Positions 57,495 through 64,000 of a DNA stretch of 64,000 nucleotides are shown here, one piece after another; the first letter of the stretch is position 1; each line of letters opens with the position of its first letter. Location of the stretch: the NCBI RefSeq assembly GCF_011386835.1, contig NC_088794.1, forward strand, positions 89,388,009 through 89,452,008. Reading direction: 5' to 3'. The stretch comes from Chrysemys picta bellii (taxonomy: Eukaryota > Chordata > Testudines > Emydidae). The notes beneath the pieces are model-generated. The model saw only the letters and a list, made by a program, of their open reading frames with translations, was not told the origin of the DNA and ran no database searches. Made by a program: the position numbers and the translations under genes.

Positions 57495-57757
57495 CAGGGC
57501 GGGCTCCAGCTTTTTTGCTGCCCCAAGCGGCGAAGGGGGGTAGGAGGGAGAAAGATAAAGCCGCGATCGGCGGCACTTCGGTGGCAGCTCTACCGCGCCG
57601 CTTCATTCTTCTGCGGCAATTTGGCGGCCGGTCCTTCCCTCCGAGAGGGACTGAGGGACCTGCCGCTGAATTGCCGCCGAAGACCAGGACGTGCCGCCCC
57701 TTTCCATTGGCCGCCCCAAGCACCTGCTTCCTGCGCTGGTGCCTGGAGCCGGCCCTG
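57495..57757. mobile_element. hAT MITE, close relative of the one at 12.3 kb
   Basis: The ends CAGGGCGGGCTCCAGC and CCTGGAGCCGGCCCTG are inverted. Flanks CCCACAGC (57487-57494) and CCCACAGG (57758-57765) agree at 7 of 8 positions. The interior shares GGTCCTTCCCTCCGAGAGGG and AATTGCCGCCGAAGA with the 12302-12530 copy. Confidence 0.9.
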
Positions 57758-57927
57758 CCCACAGGTGCCAGAGAACCGGGCACTGCCCAAGCTCCCTCTG
57801 CACCCTAGGCTCCTCAATGCACACCCCATGCCCCAAACTTCAGCCCTCCCCATTCATGATGAGCTTCTGCCACCTCTGCTTCTGTGCACTCTACAACCCT
57901 CATTATTGAGCCATGTGTCATACCCTA

Positions 57928-58135
57928 CCTCAGGAGGCAGTCAAGTATTATTACCTACATTTTACAAATAAATTAACTGAGTGGCTGCCCACAGGTCACT
58001 TCTGGCTGAGCTGTGAACAGAACCTAGCTCCTCAATATCACCAATTCAAGTCTCATCCACTTAGCCACTCTTTCAGAACTAACATACCAGTTGACTGGCT
58101 ACGCTGTCTCTAACCACTAGACTATGCTCCCCCCA
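57928..58135 (-). repeat. MIR-like SINE, minus strand
   Basis: The complement of the CORE-SINE body and tRNA head is legible: ACATTTTACAAATAAATTAACTGAG, then GGCTGAGCTGTGAACAGAACC and finally CTCTAACCACTAGACTATGC, the complement of the A-box region. Confidence 0.7.
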
Positions 58136-58661
58136 GAGCTGAGAATGGAACAAGTTTTATAGTATAAAAACATCATCTGTCAGTTATGATTGTCTCTCAG
58201 TAGTTGTGTAATCCATTGGCAAAATGTATTGTCCCCTTCTGGTTGCTACTCCATACAGACGATAACAGCTACTTCCTTTTGCTCAAGCAATGGGAATCTG
58301 CTAGGAATCTGAAGGACTAAAGTTTAAAGCCTGCTGATGACCTATGTGTGAAGTCCTTGTGGCTATGTGTGACTTAAAAAAAAAAAAAGGGTTTATTTAA
58401 TCCACACAGTGAGGAAAAACAGGCTTTATAGTCAAAGACCATTCTCTATTATTTATGGCATGATGTGCAGCAGATCATAGGTTTTTCCCCATTGTATTAA
58501 TTTGTCATACATTTCAGTTGCTTGTGTTACATGTTGGCAGTTTTGAATGTTGAGAAGTATGACAATGGAACTTTTTAGACTGTTCTCAGGCACTTCTGAC
58601 CAGTGCGAACACAACAGTTTATGTGGACTTTGCTTTAGTTCATATATACATATTGTGTAAA

Positions 58662-59038
58662 CAGGGCCACCCAGAGGATTCAGGGGGCCTGGGGTCTTCG
58701 GCAGCAGGGGGCCCCCGCCGCTGAATTGCCGCTGAAGACCCGGCACTTCGGCGGCGGGTCCCGGGGCGGAACTACCACCTGCCGCGGGTCTTCAGGGCAC
58801 TTCGGCGGCGGGTCCCGGAGCGCAAGGACCCCCCGCCGCTGAATTGCCGCCGAAGACCTGGAGCGGAAGCAGCTCCAGGGGCCTGGGCCCCGCGAGAGTT
58901 TTCTGGGGCCCCCGGAGCAAGTGAAGGACCCTGCTCCAGGGGTCCCGAAAAACTCTCGTGGGGGCCCCTGCGGGGTCCAGGACCTGGGGCAAATTGCCGC
59001 ACTTGCCCACCCCCCCCCCACCCCCCCGGGCAGACCTG
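58662..59038. mobile_element. GC-rich hAT MITE with near-perfect 8-bp duplication
   Basis: The ends CAGGGCCACCC and GGGCAGACCTG are inverted. Flanks TGTGTAAA (58654-58661) and TGTATAAA (59039-59046) agree at 7 of 8 positions. Inside, CACTTCGGCGGCGGGTCCCGG occurs twice and CCGCCGCTGAATTGCCG twice, the same module found in the 12.3 and 57.5 kb elements. Confidence 0.85.
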
Positions 59039-59194
59039 TGTATAAATTAAATTATTTCAACTGATCTCAAGCACTTTTATCTTCTCTCTGCTGTTCTGTC
59101 TCGGAAATGTTGTTGAATGATTTCTTGGGATGTTTCGTCTTAATTTTTACTTTCCATTAGCATAGTGTAATATTACTGGAAATCACCAGAAAGT

Positions 59195-60178
59195 GCTTTT
59201 GCAGAACTTGGGACCGGCGCTGTTCAATATCTTCATCAACGACTTAGATATTGGCATAGAAAGTACGCTTATTAAGTTTGCGGATGATACCAAACTGGGA
59301 GGGATTGCAACTGCTTTGGAGGACAGGGTCATAATTCAAAATGATCTGGACAAATTGGAGAAATGGGCTGAGGTAAACAGGATGAAGTTTAACAAAGACA
59401 AATGCAAAGTGCTCCACTTAGGAAGGAAAAATCAGTTTCACACATACAGAATGGGAAGAGACTGTCTAGGAAGGAGTACGGCAGAAAGGGATCTAGGGGT
59501 TATAGTGGACCACAAGCTAAATATGAGTCAACAGTGTGATGCTGTTGCAAAAAAAGCAAACATGATTCTGGGATGTATTAACAGGTGTGTTGTGAGCAAG
59601 ACACGAGAAGTCATTCTTCCGCTCTACTCTGCTCTGGTTAGGCCTCAGCTGGAGTATTGTGTCCAGTTCTGGGCACCGCATTTTAAAAAAGATGTGGAGA
59701 AATTGGAAAGGGTCCAGAGAAGAGCAACAAGAATGATTAAAGGTCTTGAGAACATGACCTATGAAGGAAGGCTGAAAGAATTGGGTTTGTTTAGTTTGGA
59801 AAAGAGAAGACTGAGAGGGGACATGATAGCAGTTTTCAGGTATTTAAAAGGGTGTCATAAGGAGGAGGGAGAAAACTTGTTCACCTTAGCCTCTAAGGAT
59901 AGAACCAGAAGCAATGGATTTAAACTGCAACAAGGGAGGTCTAGGTTGGACATTAGGAAAAAGTTCCTAACTGTCAGGGTGGTTAAACACTGGAATAAAT
60001 TGCCTAGGGAGGTTGTGGAATCTCCATCTCTTGAGATATTTAAGAGTAGGTTAGATAAATGTCTATCAGGGATGGTCTAGATGGTATTTGGTCCTGCCAT
60101 GTGGGCAGGGGACTGGACTCGATGACCTCTCGAGGTCCCTTCCAGTCCTAGAATCTATGAATCTATGAATCTATGAAC
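59195..60178 (+). pseudogene. CR1 LINE: 5'-truncated ORF2 and 3' end, long intact frame
   Basis: A continuous frame of about 290 codons encodes the C-terminal part of the CR1 reverse transcriptase. It enters at GPALFNIFINDL, has the catalytic box FADDTKLGG early (about 59278-59304), then DKCKVLHLGRKNQ, ERDLGVIVDHKLNMS and PQLEYCVQFWAPHFKKDVEK. It ends [20 protein letters not shown]...CLSGMV. The 3' UTR follows (GGGACTGGACTCGATGACC) and closes with three GAATCTAT octamers (60151-60174), the CR1-type 3' terminus. The endonuclease and first palm motifs are missing, so it is dead on arrival, but the retained frame suggests a young insertion. Confidence 0.92.
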
Positions 60179-60302
60179 TTGTAAGACTTTCTGTTTAATT
60201 GAATGAATAAGCAGAGCTGGAAGAAATGGTTTCTGTTAATTGTTATGCAATTTTTTCTAAGAAGCTGTTTGTATCTCGTCTAAATTTGCTTACTGATCAG
60301 GG

Positions 60303-60370
60303 CCAGCCCTAGACCAAATGGCGCCCCAGGCGAGGAGCATCTTCGGCACGTGCCTCCCTCCCCATTTGTT
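60303..60370 (+). mobile_element. hAT end fragment
   Basis: CAGGGCCAGCCCTAGACC starts an hAT terminal repeat, followed by ATGGCGCCCCAGGCGAGGAGC. The other end is not found. Confidence 0.5.
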
Positions 60371-63300
60371 AAAAATTTTAATACCTTATTTTTTTTATTG
60401 TGTTTGTAGCCCATTTCATGACTTTGCATGATTTGCATGCATGATTTATCCCTATAGTGTAGACCAGGCCTGAGTTAGTGAAGTTGGTCCTTTTAGTTGA
60501 AACAGTTGACTCATGATTTTTGGGTCCAGTGATTCCAGGTTTAATCCTGGCATATAACCCACCCCAGGAGTTCATCACACAATTCACAGAATTACAACAG
60601 AATAATGTGGTCTAGAAGCTAGGAACCTCTTAGAGTTTAAACTCTGTGACCTTGGCTAAGTCACCTACCATCTTTGTGCCTCAGTTTCCATCTATAAAAT
60701 AGGGATAAATATTTGCCTACTTCACAGGGATGGTGTGAGCATAGTTTAATGTTGGAAGCACCCTTTCAAGACAAGTAATATGGCTTGTTGTTTTATACAT
60801 ATGGATCTGATTATTTAATGTTGTTCTAGTTCGCCATATTGTTGACTGTAGCAATGTAAACAATTGAAATACTGTTTTTTTTTATTTCAGTCATGAGCCA
60901 AAATTGATATTTTGATGTAAAAATACTTGCAAACAAACTTTAATTGCTGTGACAGTTATTTCCAGTTTCCTGTAAGTCGTTCAACTGTAATCTAACTTTG
61001 TGATGTCTAAACAATAAAAGTCCTGTTTGGCAAGGGATAAAACAGTTAATGCTTTTGTCATTGTTACAGCTTTCTCCCAAACCGCTCATCTGTTTTTGTC
61101 TAACTTCTATATCCACTGAGCCTGGTGTACCTCTCAGTACCTAACTTAGAAATGATAGCATCAGATGGTTCCATGAGGAAGGCTGACAATCACATAAAGG
61201 TCTCCTTTTTAAATTCCAGTAATGGTGCAAAATATACTGCGGTATCACACTTGTAAATGGTAGTGTGTTCAGGCATTTCTGAGTACATAGTAGTATTTTT
61301 AATTATTGTGATTTACTTTGTGGTTTTTTAATATCCCCTCTGACTGAGTTGTTGTAGAAATTCATCTGACCAGTCTGCATTTAACCACATCTGATATTGC
61401 CCTATTTTTCCAAAACCCACATTCCCATGGGTTTAGAGGGCATGCAGTGAAGAAAACTGTTGTAACTTATTGCAAAATCCACTCTTAGTTTGTTTTATTT
61501 CACATTGGCCTTCTATCTTTTAGTATCATGTTGTACACTAACAGATCTCATAAAATTCTCAGTCCGCCACAAAAAAAAGAAAAGAAAAGAAAACCCTAGA
61601 GAGGTTGGTTGTGGCAGGAATGCGAGAAGACCAAAATTGTATCAGCTCTCTTGGAAAAACAGGTCTATAGAGTAGTAGAAAGACCTGTGTGATTTTCCAT
61701 AAGCTTGGGCGGCTACAGTATCTGAGTTCTATTCCTAGCTCTGCCACAGATATATTGTGTGAGCTTCAGCAAATTGCTTATTTTCTGTGTTGTATGCCTC
61801 AGTCTTGGGTAGTATCTACTTCACTGTGGTGTTGTGAGGCTAAATTAATTTTGAGATCCATAGGTGGAAGGTGATTAAAGATCGTCTAGAAATGATGGTG
61901 GGTAAGGACTTTGTTTCACAGCAAGGGGTGCAAGTTCATTTCATAGTTAAGGATACACATACTGGAATCCTTCCTCAAATGCTATTGCCATATGTGTAGT
62001 GCAGAGCTTTGCTCTCCCTCCACCCCCAAAAGTGATCTTTGGTTTTGGATCTCTTCAATGGGTGACTGTAGCCATGCCTGCTACCAGTTACAACAAAAGT
62101 TTTGTAATGACCAGGTATCTTTCATATATGGTATCATTTATATAAACTAACTGAAAAAGCAATGTTTCTGTAATGGATCACTAGTAATATAAAAATTATA
62201 CTAAAAATGCATCCTTCGAAACACTTGCCACATTGACAGAATTAAAACCACTGTTCATTATTTATACTTGGATTTTGTGTTTTACTTTTGGTACTGCTCT
62301 TCATGGTATGTCCCTTGATCTTGGAAAATGAAAATTGACTAATCACACCCATTTTGGTTTAGTGAGTTTTACTTTTTGGTTCTCAAGTAGCAAAATGCTA
62401 CTGTTGATTCAGTTAATACTCCAGCAGAATAAAACTTTTCATGGAGAATTTCTGAAACTAAACAGATTTTTTTTCTTTCTATTTCTATTTCTCTCTCTCT
62501 CTCTCATATATAAATACAGAAATATATTCAATACTTAGGAGCATCCCTGCACAATCCAACCATTTGACAAGGTACTTCATGTTTATGCGCTACCCTACAA
62601 TAAACTTAGAACTGCTGCATCCCACCACACGTGAGCTACCCTGCAATGACCTTGTGGGTGCTCATGTGACAGTTTCTAGCTATCAGGGTAGACCTGAGCA
62701 GGTAAGTGTTTTCCTGCCAACAGTGTTCTATGATTAAACTATATACATGCTGCTATTTCCTCTGAGTAATATTTAATTAATTTTTAATCAAAATAATGTT
62801 AATAGTACTTTACTCATTCATAGGGCTGTAATGGCAATATCTTCCTGTTACCCACAGTATTACCAAGCCTAAGTGTTCAAAAATCCTGAATCAGGTCCCT
62901 AACCACCTCCTGATTTTAATTAAAGAGTGTTTCATTTTTATTTTTTTATTTGCCTTCTGGCTTTTGAGCTTTTTACAGTGCATTTGAGTCATGGTTTTGT
63001 TTCAAGCTTTTTCTCTGTAACCATGAATGCTATTCATTTTATTGATATATATATATATATAACAGTAGAGATTCTCTTGTAATTACAAGACTCCAGAAGT
63101 TGGTACTTTAAGAAAACATCAAAGCATGTGAAACGCAGCATTGCCAACTATGACAATTTTATGATGAATCTCCTCTTATACTCAGATTGTAAGTATTAAG
63201 CAATATGTTTGTACAGTGCCTGGCACATTGGGACATGGCACCAGGTGCTTAGGCATGTTGTGAAAATGCCTTTAATCTAAGTTGTCCAGAGTAACAAGTC

Positions 63301-63439
63301 CAGCTCAGGCTTTTAAATAAAACTGTTTATGCAAGTCAGCAAAAATTGGAAACACACAGACTGGTGGTACAAACTGAGTTGTTAAGGTTTAAATAACTGT
63401 GAGTGAGAAGGGATCTTTAAGTCTCTGGTACAATAATCA
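60371..63439. other. Intergenic DNA with SINE relics
   Basis: MIR-like bodies lie on the plus strand at about 60595-60745 (GTGACCTTGGCTAAGTCACC...CTCAGTTTCC) and 61700-61905 (TTCCTAGCTCTGCCACAG...). A CAGTGCCTGGCACATTGGGA tail fragment lies at 63217. Microsatellites: CT-rich at 62490-62505 and (AT)n at 63047-63061. No gene is recognised. Confidence 0.55.
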
Positions 63440-64000
63440 TAGATATGTAGAGCTGGAGGGGACTTCAAAGTCATCAAGGCGCACCCCTGCACTAAAACGG
63501 ATCAAGTATCCCTAGACCCTCCCTGATAGGTGTCTGTCAACCTATTCTTAAAAATCTCCAATGACGGAGATAACTACCCTTATAGTCACAAGTTTTTCCT
63601 AATATCTAACCTAAATCTCCCTTGCTGCAGCTTAGGACAAGAAGCAATGGGCTTGTCTTCAGTGGACATGGAGACCAATTGATCACAGTCCTCTTTGTAA
63701 CAGTTCCTAACCTATTTGAAGACTATTAGGTCTGTCCTCAGCCTTTTTTTCTGAACACTAAACATGTCCAGTTTTTTTAACTTCTCCTCATAGGTCAGAT
63801 TTTCTAAATCATTTATTTTTTTTGTTGCTGTCCTCTGAACTCTCTCCAGTTGGTCCACATCTTTCCTAAAGTGTGGTGCCCAGCATCAGACACAATACTC
63901 CAGCTGACACCTCACCAGAACTAAGTAGAGGAGGACCTCCCATATGACACTCCTGTCAATATACCCAAGAATGATTATTAGCCTTTTTTGCAACTGCATC
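63440..64000 (-). mobile_element. CR1 LINE 3' region, minus strand, runs off right edge
   Basis: Plus-strand landmarks are the complement of CR1: ATCATAGATATGTAGAGCTGG, TTCCTAATATCTAACCTAAA, CTCCAGTTGGTCCACATC and AAGTGTGGTGCCCAGCAT. The copy continues beyond 64000. Confidence 0.85.

Overview
This is a stretch of vertebrate nuclear DNA, most likely from a turtle. A single recognisable host gene covers the left quarter, and the rest is introns and intergenic DNA full of transposable elements. The turtle call is an inference from the repeat mix: CR1 LINEs ending in a GAATCTAT-type octamer, a DIRS retrotransposon, a HARBI1-type Harbinger element, many hAT MITEs with CAGGGCCGGC-type ends, MIR-like tRNA SINEs and 5S-derived SINE heads. 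A crocodilian is the main alternative.

Host gene. MAP3K9 (mixed-lineage kinase 1) lies on the minus strand. Its first coding exon (15575-15923, SH3 domain) sits in a CpG island of about 15.5-16.9 kb. Five CCAAT boxes upstream of the ATG all read on the minus strand. Coding exon 2 (8174-8587) carries the first half of the kinase domain. Both splice sites of intron 1 and the donor of intron 2 fit consensus and keep phase 1. The rest of the gene lies beyond the left edge. No host coding gene is visible from about 17 kb to the right edge, so this looks like the 5' intergenic flank (in human, PCNX1 is the next gene on that side).

Repeat landscape. (1) 0.6 kb and 40.1-40.5 kb: two fold-back retroposons of one family. 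Each has perfect inverted arms (33 and 167 bp), a short unpaired 3' tail and a 12-13 bp target-site duplication. The larger one carries a hammerhead-ribozyme-like motif, also present in a third copy at 7.7 kb. (2) 3.15-4.34 kb: a solo endogenous-retrovirus LTR with a perfect 5-bp duplication, and a related LTR in the opposite orientation at 29.6-30.8 kb. (3) 17.3-21.1 kb: an hAT element with inverted copies of its transposase C-terminus, split by two further hAT elements. (4) 41.8-52.8 kb: a DIRS tyrosine-recombinase retrotransposon interrupted by a 201-bp hAT MITE and by a 5-kb Harbinger transposon that still carries both of its genes, each lightly broken. (5) CR1 fragments in both orientations at 7.0, 12.8, 24.3, 38.2, 54.1, 59.2 and 63.4 kb; the 54-kb copy is split by an hAT MITE with a perfect 8-bp duplication.

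The most unusual material is the palindromic retroposon family, followed by the nested DIRS/Harbinger/hAT complex and the two 5S-rRNA-derived SINE heads.
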